Source: Streptomyces sp. NBC_00443 (GTDB lineage Bacteria > Actinomycetota > Actinomycetes > Streptomycetales > Streptomycetaceae). From it: 64,000 nucleotides of DNA. Shown here piece after piece: positions 1 through 8,558 of this stretch (the stretch's first letter is position 1; every line of letters begins with the position of its first letter). The notes beneath the pieces are model-generated. The model made no database searches, had not been told where the DNA came from, and saw nothing but the letters and a program-made list of their open reading frames with translations. Both the position numbers and the translations under genes were made by a program. Location: positions 8,308,001 to 8,372,000 of the forward strand of contig NZ_CP107917.1 in NCBI RefSeq assembly GCF_036014175.1. The letters are read 5' to 3'.

Positions 1-853
1 GATCGTTGCCGCGCAGATTGGCGTAGCCGTCGATGTCGCTGCTGCGGTTCGTGGTGACGGCGATCTTGGTGTCGCGGAAGACGTTGTTCTCCACGAGCAG
101 TTGGGCGCCCATGCGCGAGTGACAGGCGGTGTCCGCGCCGGTCACGTAGTTGTTGTAGAAGTGCCCGGTGCCGAAGCGCAGGCTGGGGATGCGCGAGTAG
201 ACGTTGCTGAACTGGTTGTGGTGGTACGTCACTTTCAGGTGCCCGGTGTCCTCGCTCGCGTTGTTGTCGCTGTGACCGACGAGCGAGCCCTTGAAGTGGT
301 CCTTGAAGGTGTTCCAGGACACCGTGACGTTGTCCGAGCCGTGATTGACGTCCAGCAGGCCGTCGTAGTGGTCCTTGTCGTGCTCACGGTCGGCCGAGAA
401 GGAGTTGTGGTCGATCCACACCTTCGTCGACTCCTGGACGGTGACACCGTCGGCCGGCGCCACCGGCTTGCTGATGTTCAGGTTCCGGATGACGACGTTG
501 GTGACCTCCTTCAGGCGCAGTCCGCCGCCCGTGAATCCGGACGACGAACCGACGCCCAGCACCGTGGTGTTGGAGCCGACGTCCACCTGGCCGCTCAGCG
601 AGATGAGGCCGTTGACCCGGACGACCTTGGCCGAGTTGCCGGTGACCGCCGCCTTGAAGGCGTCCAGCGTCGAGACGGTGACGGCCGAGGCGTTGCCGCC
701 GCCGGTCGTCCCGGCGCCGAACCCGACCGGCGAGGTCTCGCCCGCCCCGGCCGACTGCGGCAGGACGATGACGGCCGCGGCGGCGAGGACGGCTGCGGCG
801 GCCGTCGCCAGTGCGGCTCTTTGCGGGCGTGCACGTGGGGGGAGAGTTCGCAT
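1..853 (-). CDS. Secreted pectate lyase, polysaccharide lyase family 1 (C-terminus beyond window)
   Basis: The frame is open from an ATG at 853 to the left edge, so about 284 residues are visible and the C-terminus is missing. It starts with a signal peptide (basic start, hydrophobic Ala-rich stretch, cleavage near residue 37 after AGA). The body shows PL1 parallel beta-helix motifs: WIDH at residues 146-149, a GLLDV...VTVSWN stretch with calcium-binding-type Asp positions, LVGHSDNN, and RIPSLRFGTGHFYNNY holding the expected catalytic Arg. It should act outside the cell, cleaving polygalacturonate by beta-elimination. A pectin lyase is the main alternative, but the WIDH and calcium-site pattern favours pectate lyase. 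It is transcribed divergently from the esterase gene to its right. Confidence 0.88.
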   Translation of the reverse strand, partial: MRTLPPRARPQRAALATAAAAVLAAAAVIVLPQSAGAGETSPVGFGAGTTGGGNASAVTVSTLDAFKAAVTGNSAKVVRVNGLISLSGQVDVGSNTTVLGVGSSSGFTGGGLRLKEVTNVVIRNLNISKPVAPADGVTVQESTKVWIDHNSFSADREHDKDHYDGLLDVNHGSDNVTVSWNTFKDHFKGSLVGHSDNNASEDTGHLKVTYHHNQFSNVYSRIPSLRFGTGHFYNNYVTGADTACHSRMGAQLLVENNVFRDTKIAVTTNRSSDIDGYANLRGND

Positions 854-982
854 GCGGTGCGTCCCTTCGGGAGGAGCGACACGATCATGTACGTGAACTG
901 TGAACGTCATGCAGAACGTGGTGCGCGGGCGGTGTGGCCGTGTGGGGGTGTGGTGCAGCGAGTCGGTCACACTGCTGAACGG

Positions 983-1011
983 AACGTAGGGGGCAAGCGC
1001 TTTCTAGTCAA
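983..1011 (-). promoter_or_regulatory. Probable pectate lyase promoter with an embedded AAGCGCTT palindrome
   Basis: On the minus strand TTGACT (1011-1006) and TACGTT (988-983) are 17 bases apart, a good match to a HrdB-type promoter pointing at the pectate lyase. The spacer holds AAGCGCTT (995-1002), a CG-centred palindrome like LacI-family half-sites. A repressor bound there would block RNA polymerase, which fits substrate induction. The palindrome and spacing are read directly; the regulator is inferred. Confidence 0.5.
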
Positions 1012-1072
1012 CGCTTTGCGCGGAAGAACTCGTCTGACCTGGTGGGGGTAAGGGCTCTCATGAGACGCGGTG

Positions 1073-1086
1073 TGGGAGCGCTTCCA
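1073..1086. promoter_or_regulatory. CebR-like operator upstream of the CBM2 esterase
   Basis: TGGGAGCGCTTCCA lies 67 bp before the GTG of the esterase. It differs by one base from the perfect palindrome TGGGAGCGCTCCCA, the known operator of the cellulose/cello-oligosaccharide repressor CebR in Streptomyces. The downstream gene encodes a secreted esterase with a cellulose-binding module, which supports CebR control. Confidence 0.65.
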
Positions 1087-1153
1087 TGCTGAACGTGTCC
1101 ATGCCACGATGCCCCTCCGTGAGGCCCCTCCCGCGACCAGAAGGGACAAGGAC

Positions 1154-2467
1154 GTGCCCACCCCCATCCGCACGACCGCGACAAGAAGGCCCCGGACGCT
1201 GCTAGCCGCCCTCCTGCCGCTGTTGGCGGCCCTGCTGCTCGCCGCCCCCACGGCCGCCGCCCGCCCCGACGCCGCCGACGCCGTGCCGAGCGCGACGCTG
1301 ACCGAGGTCACCGACTTCGGCACCAACCCCAGCAACCTGCGGATGTACGTGTACGTGCCGGACGGCGTCACAGCCCATCCGGCGGTCCTGGTGGCCGTGC
1401 ACTGGTGCACCGGCTCCGGGCCGGACATGTACAACGGCACCGAGTACGACACGCTCGCCGACCAGTACGGCTTCGTCGTGGTCTACCCGTCCGTCACCCG
1501 CAGCAGCAAGTGCTTCGACGTGTCCTCGCCGCAGGCGCTGCGGCGCGACGGCGGCAGCGACCCGGTCGGCATCAGGTCCATGGTCGACTGGGTGACCCGC
1601 ACCTACGACGCCGACACCGACCGCGTCTTCGCCACCGGCATCTCCTCCGGCGCGATGATGACGAACGTCCTGCTCGGCGACTACCCCGACGTGTTCGCCG
1701 CGGGCGCGGCCTTCTCGGGCGTCCCCTTCGGCTGCTTCGCCACCACCGACGGCTCCGAGTGGAACAGCGCCTGCGCGAACGGCACCGTCACGCACACCCC
1801 GCAGCACTGGGGCGACCTGGTGCGCGGCGCCTACCCCGGCTACACCGGACCCCGCCCGCGCATGCAGCTGTGGCACGGCACCGAGGACGACGTCCTGCGC
1901 CACCCCAACCTCGGGGAGATGATCAAGCAGTGGACGACCGTCCAGGGCGCCGGCCAGACCCCGGCCGCCACGGGCACACCCCAGTCCGGCTGGACCCGCA
2001 CCCGCTACGGCGGCACCGGTGACCGGGCCCCCGTCGAGGCGATCAGCCTCCAGGGCGTCGGCCACAACCTGTACGGCTACGGCATGGCGGCCCGGGTGCT
2101 CACCTTCTTCGGCCTCGACAGCGGCGGCCCGGCGCCCCAGCCGCAGCCCGGCGCCTGCAAGGTCACCGCGACCACCAACGCCTGGAACACGGGCCTGACC
2201 GCCTCCGTGACGATCACCAACACGAGCACGACGGCGGTCAACGGCTGGCGGCTCGGCTTCACACTGCCTGCCGGCCAGTCGATCACCAACGGCTGGGGAG
2301 CCACCTACGCCCCGGCCTCCGGCGCGGTGACGGCGAGCAGCGCCTCGTACAACGCGGCGCTCGCGCCCGGGGCGAGCGTCAGCATCGGCTACCAGGCGGA
2401 CCACACCGGGAACAGCGCGGCGCCGGGCACCTTCACGCTCAACGGGACGGGCTGCACCTCAGGGTGA
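1154..2467 (+). CDS. Secreted PHB depolymerase-type (CE1) esterase with C-terminal CBM2
   Basis: This 437-residue protein starts at GTG 1154, behind AAGGGACAAGG. An in-frame ATG at 1109 is less likely because it would put about 15 extra residues before the signal peptide. The N-terminus carries paired arginines and a long hydrophobic stretch ending in AAPTAAA, so it is exported. The catalytic part is an alpha/beta hydrolase of the Esterase_PHB/LpqC type, with HWCTGSGPDMYNGTEYDTLA and the nucleophile elbow GISSGAMM. About 105 C-terminal residues form a family 2 cellulose-binding module with conserved Trp residues (NAWNTG, VNGWRLGF, NGWGATY) and flanking cysteines. The likely role is de-esterifying plant polysaccharides (acetyl- or feruloyl-xylan) at the cellulose surface; true polyhydroxybutyrate degradation is less likely given the module. 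Confidence 0.88.
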   Translation: MPTPIRTTATRRPRTLLAALLPLLAALLLAAPTAAARPDAADAVPSATLTEVTDFGTNPSNLRMYVYVPDGVTAHPAVLVAVHWCTGSGPDMYNGTEYDTLADQYGFVVVYPSVTRSSKCFDVSSPQALRRDGGSDPVGIRSMVDWVTRTYDADTDRVFATGISSGAMMTNVLLGDYPDVFAAGAAFSGVPFGCFATTDGSEWNSACANGTVTHTPQHWGDLVRGAYPGYTGPRPRMQLWHGTEDDVLRHPNLGEMIKQWTTVQGAGQTPAATGTPQSGWTRTRYGGTGDRAPVEAISLQGVGHNLYGYGMAARVLTFFGLDSGGPAPQPQPGACKVTATTNAWNTGLTASVTITNTSTTAVNGWRLGFTLPAGQSITNGWGATYAPASGAVTASSASYNAALAPGASVSIGYQADHTGNSAAPGTFTLNGTGCTSG

Positions 2468-2590
2468 TGGCCCTCGGTGAGGAGGCAGGACCCGCGAGAT
2501 CCCTCGCGCCGCCCGGGCGCGGATGACATGCCGTTTTCCGGGAACCCGGCCGCACGCAAGCCGACGTCGAACGAGCTGCGAGGGCGAGCG

Positions 2591-5500
2591 ATGGTTCTGG
2601 GACTGCTCACACGTCCGACAGCCGCCGCGGCCGAGATGGTCGCGGCCGGGCCCCGGCTGCTCGCCCGAGGAGCGGCCCCCGCGGTGGGACTCGCCGCGGG
2701 GGCGGTCGCCGGAACGGCCCGGGCCGGTGTGCGGGGTGCCGACAGCGCTGTGCGTGTGGTGCGCGTCGCCCGCAACTCGCTGCCCCTTCGCCCGCAGCCC
2801 TGGCGGTCCGGCGCCCGTACTCATCTCGCCCTGCGGCCCGAGTCGTCGGAGCGGGTACGGCTGGAGGGCGGGCTGGAGCACGCCGCCCGCAACGTCGCCG
2901 CGACGCTGATGGAGCGGCCGGACGTGTTGCTCGCCTACTGGGACGGCGGGCTGAGCCGGCTCGTGGTGACGGCCGTCGAGGAGTCGGCCGGCGACCAGGT
3001 GGTGGACAAGGCGGTCGAGATCGCGGCCCGGCACGGGCTGGCCCGGACCGACAATTCGGTGGACGAGATCGCCCACCCCGCCGACCCCGCCGGGGTACGG
3101 GCCGCCGCCACGACGCTCGCCGCCGACGGGGTGGGCATCGCGGCGGCGTTCGCCGGCCACGCCCTGCGCCTGCCGGCCTCGCCCCGGTCGGTGACCGCGC
3201 TGGTGACGCTGCTGCGGGAGAACCCGCGCTTCCGGGGCTGGCTGCGGGCCAGGATCGGCCGCTCCCGCATGGACATGGTGCTGGCCATGGCTAACGCCGC
3301 CGTCCACGGGGCCGGCCGGACCCCGACCGCTCTCGTGCTCGACGGCACGCTGCGCTCGCTCCAGTTGGCGGAGACAGTGGCTCGCGTGGCGGCGTTCGAC
3401 AAGGTCCACGACGAGGTATCCGCACCGGACCGGTCCAGCGTGGCCGGGGCAGCCTTCCCGCGTCCGCCGCTGCGCACCTCCCCGGCGCAGGAGTACGCCG
3501 CGCACGCCGAGACCGGCAGCCTGGTGGGTGCGGCGGCGATGCTGCTGGTCAAACACGACGGCACCGAGGCGGCGGAGGCGGTGCTCGCCGGCTCACCCAA
3601 GGCCGCCCGCTACGGGCCCGCCGCCTTCCACGCCGTACTGAGTTCCGCGCTGTCCCGCGCCGGCGTCCTGGTGCGGGACCCGGAGCGGCTGCGGCAGCTG
3701 GAGATGGCCGACACGGTCGTCCTGCATCCGAGCGCGCTGCGGACTCCGGGCGCCGACGCGGACCCGTGGGCGGAGACCGTGCTGGACGCGGCACGGCGCG
3801 CGGGCCTGCGGGTCGTGATGGTGGACGACCCTGCCCTGGCCGACTTCACGAACCTCGCCGACCAGGTGGTGCGCGACGAGCGGTCGCTGAGCGACGTGGT
3901 CAACGCGTTGCGCGCCGACAAGGACAGCGTCGTCGTCACGGTCGCGCGTCCGGCGCAGGACGACGAGGACATCCTCGCCGGGCTGCTCGCCGGCGATGTG
4001 GCCGTCGCCCTCACCGACCAGGACGGAGCCGTCGTCTGGGGCGCCGACGTGCTGGCCCTGCACGGTCTTGCCGACGTGTGGCGGCTGTTGCGGGCGGTCC
4101 CGGCCGCGCGCGGCGTCGGTCGCAGGTCGCAGGTGCTGGCCCGGTCCGGTGCCGCCCTGTCCGGGCTCCTGGTGGCGATCGGCAAGTCCTCGCGCGGGCG
4201 CCCGACGCCGTGGCCCGGGCTGCGGCACACGCCGGTCGACCTGAGCGCGGCATGGGCCCTGCTGACCGGCGGCCGTGCGGCCCTCGGAGTGGCGGCGGCC
4301 CGCGCACCGCATCCCCGGCCGCGCGTGGCCTGGCACGAGCTGGAGCACACCGAGGTCCGCGAACGGCTGGAGCACGAGAAGGGCCCGGAGCCGACCGGCC
4401 CCGAGCAGGTCACCGGCGGCGCGCGCAAGGTGATCCGCAGGATGGGCCGGCATCCCCTGTTCGCACCGCTGAGCGGGCCGGTCCAGCTCGCCCGGGCCGT
4501 GCGCGGCGAGCTCGACGACCCCCTCACCCCGGTGCTGGCCGTCGGCTCGGCCGCCGAGGCGATTCTCGGCTCCGTGGTGGACGCCCTGCTGGTCGTCGGC
4601 GCGCTCGACCTGAACGCCCTGGTCGGCGGCGTCCAGCGGATGCGGGCCGAGCGGGCCTTGTCCGGACTGCTGGCGAAGCAGAAGCAGAAGGCGCGCGTCA
4701 CCACCGAGGAACCGGAGTCCCAGCCGCACGTCGTGGACGCCGCCAGGCTGAGCCCCGGCGACCTGATCGAACTCCGGGCGGACGACGTGGTGCCCGCCGA
4801 TGCCCGGCTGGTGTGGGAGGACGGTCTGGAGGTGGACGAGTCCGCGCTGACAGGGGAGTCCCTGGCGGCCGACAAGGGGATCGAGCCGACGCCGGACGCC
4901 GCCGTGCCGGACCGCAGCTCCATGGTGTTCGAGGGCACCACCGTGGTGGCCGGAAACGCCCGGGCCATCGTGGTGGACACCGGGGACCGGACGGAGGCCG
5001 CCCGGGCCGTGGCCCTCGCCGCCCGCACCCCACCGTCCGCCGGAGTGCAGGCCAGGCTGCGGGAACTCACCGACAAGGCCCTGCCGTGGACCCTCGCCGG
5101 CGGTGCCGGGGTGACCGCGCTGTCGCTGCTGCGCGGCACGCCGATCCACCGGGCCGTCAGCGGCGGCGTGGCGGTGGCCGTGGCCGCGGTCCCCGAAGGG
5201 CTGCCGCTGGTGGCGACCGTCGCCCAGCTGGCCGCCGCCCGTCGGCTCAGCCACCGCGGAGTCCTCGTCCGCGCCCCGCGCACCCTTGAGGCGCTCGGCC
5301 GGATGGACACCATCTGCTTCGACAAGACCGGCACACTCACCGAGAACAAGCTCCGCCTGGTCCGCGTGACGGACGCCGACGGCAAGGTCCACACGCCGGA
5401 CGAGCACGACCCCACGCTGCGGACCGCGGCCCGCGCCTGCCCCCAGCTGAACGGCGGCACGGACCGGCCGGTGCACGCCACCGACGAGGCCGTCCTGGAC

Positions 5501-6979
5501 GCGGCCGGCCCCGACCCTGACTGGTCCCAGACCGAGGGACTGCCCTTCGCGGCCGACCGTGGCTACGCCGCCGCCGTCGGCCGGACCGAGGACGGCACCG
5601 CGGTACTCGTCGTCAAGGGCGCCCCCGAGACGGTGCTGCCCGCCTGCGCCGACCTGCCCTCCTCGGCATCGGACGCGGCGCACGATCTGGCCGGCGACGG
5701 ACTGCGGGTCCTGGCGGTGGCCCGGCGCCCGCTCGACTCGGCGGAGAAGGCCGCCGACGTCCTGGAACAGCCCCTGGACGGGCTGGAGTTCACCGGTCTG
5801 CTCGCGCTCGCCGACGTACCGCGGGCCACCTCCACAGCGCTGGTCGAGGGCCTGCGCGCGGCCGGCGTACGACCCGTCATGCTGACCGGGGACCATCCGC
5901 AGACCGCGCGGGCCATCGCCGCCGAACTGGGCTGGCCCGAGGACACCGGCGTGGTCACGGGCGACGAGCTGGCGTCCGCGGACCGGGAGGAACGCGCCCG
6001 GATGCTGCGCGACATGGGCGTCGTGGCCCGTGTCGCTCCCGAGCAGAAACTCCAGGTGGTCGAGGCGCTGCGGGACGCCGGGCGGGTGGTCGGCATGGTC
6101 GGCGACGGAGCCAACGACGCCGCGGCCATCCGCGCCGCCGACATCGGCGTCGGCATCGACGCCCGCGGCTCGGCGGCCGCCCGCAACGCCGCCGACCTCG
6201 TCCTCACCAACGGCGACCTGACGGTCCTGATCCAGGCGGTCGCAGAAGGCCGGGCCCTGTGGCACAGCGTCGCCGACGCCATCGCCATCCTGATCGGCGG
6301 CAACGCGGGCGAGGTGGGCTTCGGCCTCCTCGGCACGCTGCTTTCGGGCGCCGCGCCCCTGTCCACCCGCCAGATGCTGCTGGTGAACCTGTTCACGGAC
6401 CTGTTCCCGGCCATGGCGGTCGCCGTGACGCCGAAGGAGGCGGAGGGAGCCGACACGGAATCCGCGACGGAGGATGCGGACGCGGGCTCCGAGGCGGGGA
6501 AGCAGGGTGCGGGTTCCGAAGCGGCACCCGCAGGCACCGAACCCCTGGGCACCTCACTCCTCGGCGAACCCCTGATCCGCAAGATCCGCCACCGCGCCCT
6601 GACCACCACCCTGGGCGCCACGTCCGCCTGGCTGATCGGCCGCTTCACCCCGGGCACCGCACGCCGCTCCACCACGATGGCCCTGTGCGCGGTGGTCGGC
6701 ACACAGCTCGCCCAGACGTTGGCCGACCGCCGGGGCAGCCCGCTGGTCCGCTTCACCGCCCTCGGCTCCGCGGCGGCCCTCGTTGTCCTGGTCGAGATCC
6801 CCGGCCTCAGCCAGCTCTTCGGCTGCACGCCGCTCGGCCCGGTCGCCTGGGCGGGCGTCGGCGCGTCGATCGCGCTCGCGCTGTTCGGCCAGCGCACCCT
6901 GCCGCACCTGGAGCGGATGCTGGCCCGTTACCTGCCGACAACCTCCGGCGATGCGGCACCGGCAGCGTCCGCGGCGTGA
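2591..6979 (+). CDS. Very large cation-transporting P-type ATPase (CtpH/CtpI-like)
   Basis: This protein of about 1462 residues is roughly twice the length of a standard P-type pump. It has every catalytic signature: ALTGES in the actuator domain (Thr about 754), PEGLPLVATV in the transport-site helix, DKTGTLTENK with the phosphorylated Asp at about 911, MLTGDHPQTA, and the hinge GDGANDAAAI at about 1171. PEGL in the membrane resembles P2 pumps. The first half is an actinobacterial extension with further predicted membrane or degenerate ATPase-like segments, as in mycobacterial CtpH and CtpI. The ion is unknown; divalent cations are plausible. ATG 2591 is preferred because AGGG precedes it by 6 bases; ATG 2528 or GTG 2477 would add 21 or 38 residues. 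It ends right against the convergent OYE gene. Confidence 0.88.
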   Translation: MVLGLLTRPTAAAAEMVAAGPRLLARGAAPAVGLAAGAVAGTARAGVRGADSAVRVVRVARNSLPLRPQPWRSGARTHLALRPESSERVRLEGGLEHAARNVAATLMERPDVLLAYWDGGLSRLVVTAVEESAGDQVVDKAVEIAARHGLARTDNSVDEIAHPADPAGVRAAATTLAADGVGIAAAFAGHALRLPASPRSVTALVTLLRENPRFRGWLRARIGRSRMDMVLAMANAAVHGAGRTPTALVLDGTLRSLQLAETVARVAAFDKVHDEVSAPDRSSVAGAAFPRPPLRTSPAQEYAAHAETGSLVGAAAMLLVKHDGTEAAEAVLAGSPKAARYGPAAFHAVLSSALSRAGVLVRDPERLRQLEMADTVVLHPSALRTPGADADPWAETVLDAARRAGLRVVMVDDPALADFTNLADQVVRDERSLSDVVNALRADKDSVVVTVARPAQDDEDILAGLLAGDVAVALTDQDGAVVWGADVLALHGLADVWRLLRAVPAARGVGRRSQVLARSGAALSGLLVAIGKSSRGRPTPWPGLRHTPVDLSAAWALLTGGRAALGVAAARAPHPRPRVAWHELEHTEVRERLEHEKGPEPTGPEQVTGGARKVIRRMGRHPLFAPLSGPVQLARAVRGELDDPLTPVLAVGSAAEAILGSVVDALLVVGALDLNALVGGVQRMRAERALSGLLAKQKQKARVTTEEPESQPHVVDAARLSPGDLIELRADDVVPADARLVWEDGLEVDESALTGESLAADKGIEPTPDAAVPDRSSMVFEGTTVVAGNARAIVVDTGDRTEAARAVALAARTPPSAGVQARLRELTDKALPWTLAGGAGVTALSLLRGTPIHRAVSGGVAVAVAAVPEGLPLVATVAQLAAARRLSHRGVLVRAPRTLEALGRMDTICFDKTGTLTENKLRLVRVTDADGKVHTPDEHDPTLRTAARACPQLNGGTDRPVHATDEAVLDAAGPDPDWSQTEGLPFAADRGYAAAVGRTEDGTAVLVVKGAPETVLPACADLPSSASDAAHDLAGDGLRVLAVARRPLDSAEKAADVLEQPLDGLEFTGLLALADVPRATSTALVEGLRAAGVRPVMLTGDHPQTARAIAAELGWPEDTGVVTGDELASADREERARMLRDMGVVARVAPEQKLQVVEALRDAGRVVGMVGDGANDAAAIRAADIGVGIDARGSAAARNAADLVLTNGDLTVLIQAVAEGRALWHSVADAIAILIGGNAGEVGFGLLGTLLSGAAPLSTRQMLLVNLFTDLFPAMAVAVTPKEAEGADTESATEDADAGSEAGKQGAGSEAAPAGTEPLGTSLLGEPLIRKIRHRALTTTLGATSAWLIGRFTPGTARRSTTMALCAVVGTQLAQTLADRRGSPLVRFTALGSAAALVVLVEIPGLSQLFGCTPLGPVAWAGVGASIALALFGQRTLPHLERMLARYLPTTSGDAAPAASAA

Positions 6980-8059
6980 TCAGACGGACCGGTGGTACTG
7001 GTCGGGCACATGCACGTCCCCGCCGAGTTCCCGAGCCGCGTGCCGCGCCCACGACGGGCTGCGCAGCAGCTCACGGCCGAGCAGGACGGCGTCCGCCTCG
7101 CCGTTCGCGATGATCTTCTCGGCCTGCTCGACGTCCGTGATCAGCCCCACCGCGGCGACCGGCAGCGTGGTCTCCGCCTTCACCCGCGCGGCGAACGGCA
7201 CCTGGTAGCCCGGGCCGACGGGGATCCGGGCGCGGGAGGCGTTGCCGCCGGTCGAGACGTCCAGCAGGTCGATGCCGTGCGCCTTGAGGTCGGCGGCGAA
7301 GCGGACCGTGTCGTCCGCGGTCCAGCCGTCCTCCTCCAGCCAGTCGGTCGCCGAGATGCGGAAGAACAGCGGCTTGTCGTCCGGCCACATCTCCCGCACG
7401 GCGTCCACGACCTGGAGCGCGAAACGCGTGCGGTTCTCGTACGAGCCGCCGTACTCGTCGGTGCGGTGGTTGGAGTACGGGGAGAGGAACTCGTTGATCA
7501 GATAGCCGTGGGCGCCGTGGACCTCGGCGATCTCGAAGCCCGCGGCGAGGGCGCGGCGCGCGGCGTCCGCGAACTGCCCCACGATCTCCTGGATCTCGGT
7601 GACCGTCAGCTCGGTCGGCACCGGGTGCCCGTCGGCGAACGGGACTTCACTCGGCGCCACCGGCTGCCACCCGTGGGCGTCCGGCCCCACCGGCGCACCG
7701 CCCTTCCAGGGCTGGTCGGTCGAGGCCTTGCGGCCGGCGTGTGCCAGCTGGATCGCAGGAACCGTGCCCTGCGACACGAGGAAGCTCGTGATCCGGCGGA
7801 ACGCCTCGACCTGGGTGTCGTTCCAGATCCCCAGGTCGTAGGGGGAGATCCGGCCCTCGGGGCTGATTCCCGTGGCCTCGACGATGATCAGCCCCGTGCC
7901 GCCGGCCGCGCGGGCCGCGTAGTGCGCGAAGTGCCAGTCGTTGGGGACGCCCGCGTCGGGGCCCTCCGGCGCGGCCGAGTACTGGCACATCGGGGGCATC
8001 CACACCCGGTTCGGGATCGTCACATCGCGCAGGGTGTAGGTCTCGAAGAGCGCACTCAC
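6980..8059 (-). CDS. NADPH-dependent flavin oxidoreductase, Old Yellow Enzyme family (YqjM/NamA-like)
   Basis: This FMN TIM-barrel ene-reductase reduces activated C=C bonds of enals, enones and nitro compounds with NADPH. Visible YqjM-class features are MPPMCQYSA, whose Cys tunes the flavin redox potential, QLAHAGRK, HGAHGYLINEFLSP...NHRTDEYGG around the substrate and FMN site, and the late phosphate-binding LLGRELLRSP. GTG 8059 is preferred because GGAG sits 6 bases upstream (giving about 359 residues); ATG 8071 would add four. It is divergent from an ArsR-family regulator across two matching operators, suggesting induction by reactive electrophiles. Confidence 0.9.
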   Translation of the reverse strand: MSALFETYTLRDVTIPNRVWMPPMCQYSAAPEGPDAGVPNDWHFAHYAARAAGGTGLIIVEATGISPEGRISPYDLGIWNDTQVEAFRRITSFLVSQGTVPAIQLAHAGRKASTDQPWKGGAPVGPDAHGWQPVAPSEVPFADGHPVPTELTVTEIQEIVGQFADAARRALAAGFEIAEVHGAHGYLINEFLSPYSNHRTDEYGGSYENRTRFALQVVDAVREMWPDDKPLFFRISATDWLEEDGWTADDTVRFAADLKAHGIDLLDVSTGGNASRARIPVGPGYQVPFAARVKAETTLPVAAVGLITDVEQAEKIIANGEADAVLLGRELLRSPSWARHAARELGGDVHVPDQYHRSV

Positions 8060-8095
8060 GGCGGACTCCATTCGTCACGGGGACCAGCGGTCGAC

Positions 8096-8148
8096 TCGTA
8101 CGATAAGCATCGTAGTACGGCAGGTGTCAAACTACGAGGGGTCTCGTA
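8096..8148. promoter_or_regulatory. Paired operators TACGAN6TCGTA in the OYE/ArsR intergenic region
   Basis: Two dyads share one design. TACGAT-AAGC-ATCGTA lies at 8099-8114 and TACGAG-GGGT-CTCGTA at 8133-8148, each with perfect 6-base arms and a 4-base spacer. Their starts are 34 bp apart, about three helical turns. A further TCGTACGA palindrome (8096-8103) overlaps the first. They sit between the divergent OYE and ArsR genes, so a dimeric winged-helix repressor could control both. Confidence 0.65.
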
Positions 8149-8207
8149 CAATGGGAAACCCGAGCCCGGGAATCCCGAGGGCGGGAACCCGACGAAGTGG
8201 AGCCGCC

Positions 8208-8558
8208 GTGACCAGCCCCGCTGTGAGCAGCCGTGACCTCCCGCACCCGGCGCGCGAGGAGATCCGTCTGGAAGGCGTGCTGCACGCGCTGTCCGACCCG
8301 ATGCGGCTGCAGATCGTGCGAGAGCTCGCCGCCGTCGGCGACGAGCTCTCCTGTTCGCAGTTCGACCTGCCCGTGACCAAGTCCACCACCACGCATCACT
8401 TCCGGGTGCTGCGCGAGAGCGGTGTGATCCAGCAGGTCTACCGCGGCACGGCCAAGATGAACGGCCTGCGCAAGGACGACCTAGACGGTCTCTTCCCGGG
8501 ACTTCTCGACGCCCTTCTCGACGCCGCCGCCAGACAGGCCGTCCGGCTCAACGCCTGA
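8208..8558 (+). CDS. ArsR/HTH_20-type winged-helix transcriptional regulator
   Basis: This regulator of about 116 residues starts at GTG 8208, with GGAG 5 bases upstream; the ATG codons further upstream lie inside or next to the operator region. The sequence HALSDPMRLQIVRELAA is the usual entry into the ArsR DNA-binding fold, and CSQFDLPVTKSTTTHHFRVLRESGVI is the recognition helix plus wing. One Cys at the start of that region could sense thiol-reactive ligands, but no metal-binding CxC pair is seen. It is divergent from the OYE gene with paired operators between, so it probably represses OYE and itself. Its last 78 bases overlap the permease gene on the other strand. Confidence 0.85.
   Translation: MTSPAVSSRDLPHPAREEIRLEGVLHALSDPMRLQIVRELAAVGDELSCSQFDLPVTKSTTTHHFRVLRESGVIQQVYRGTAKMNGLRKDDLDGLFPGLLDALLDAAARQAVRLNA

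Noticed and set aside
3593..6265. An 890-codon open frame opposite the P-type ATPase
   Set aside because: It mirrors the third-position GC bias of the ATPase gene, has no ribosome site and no recognisable domain.
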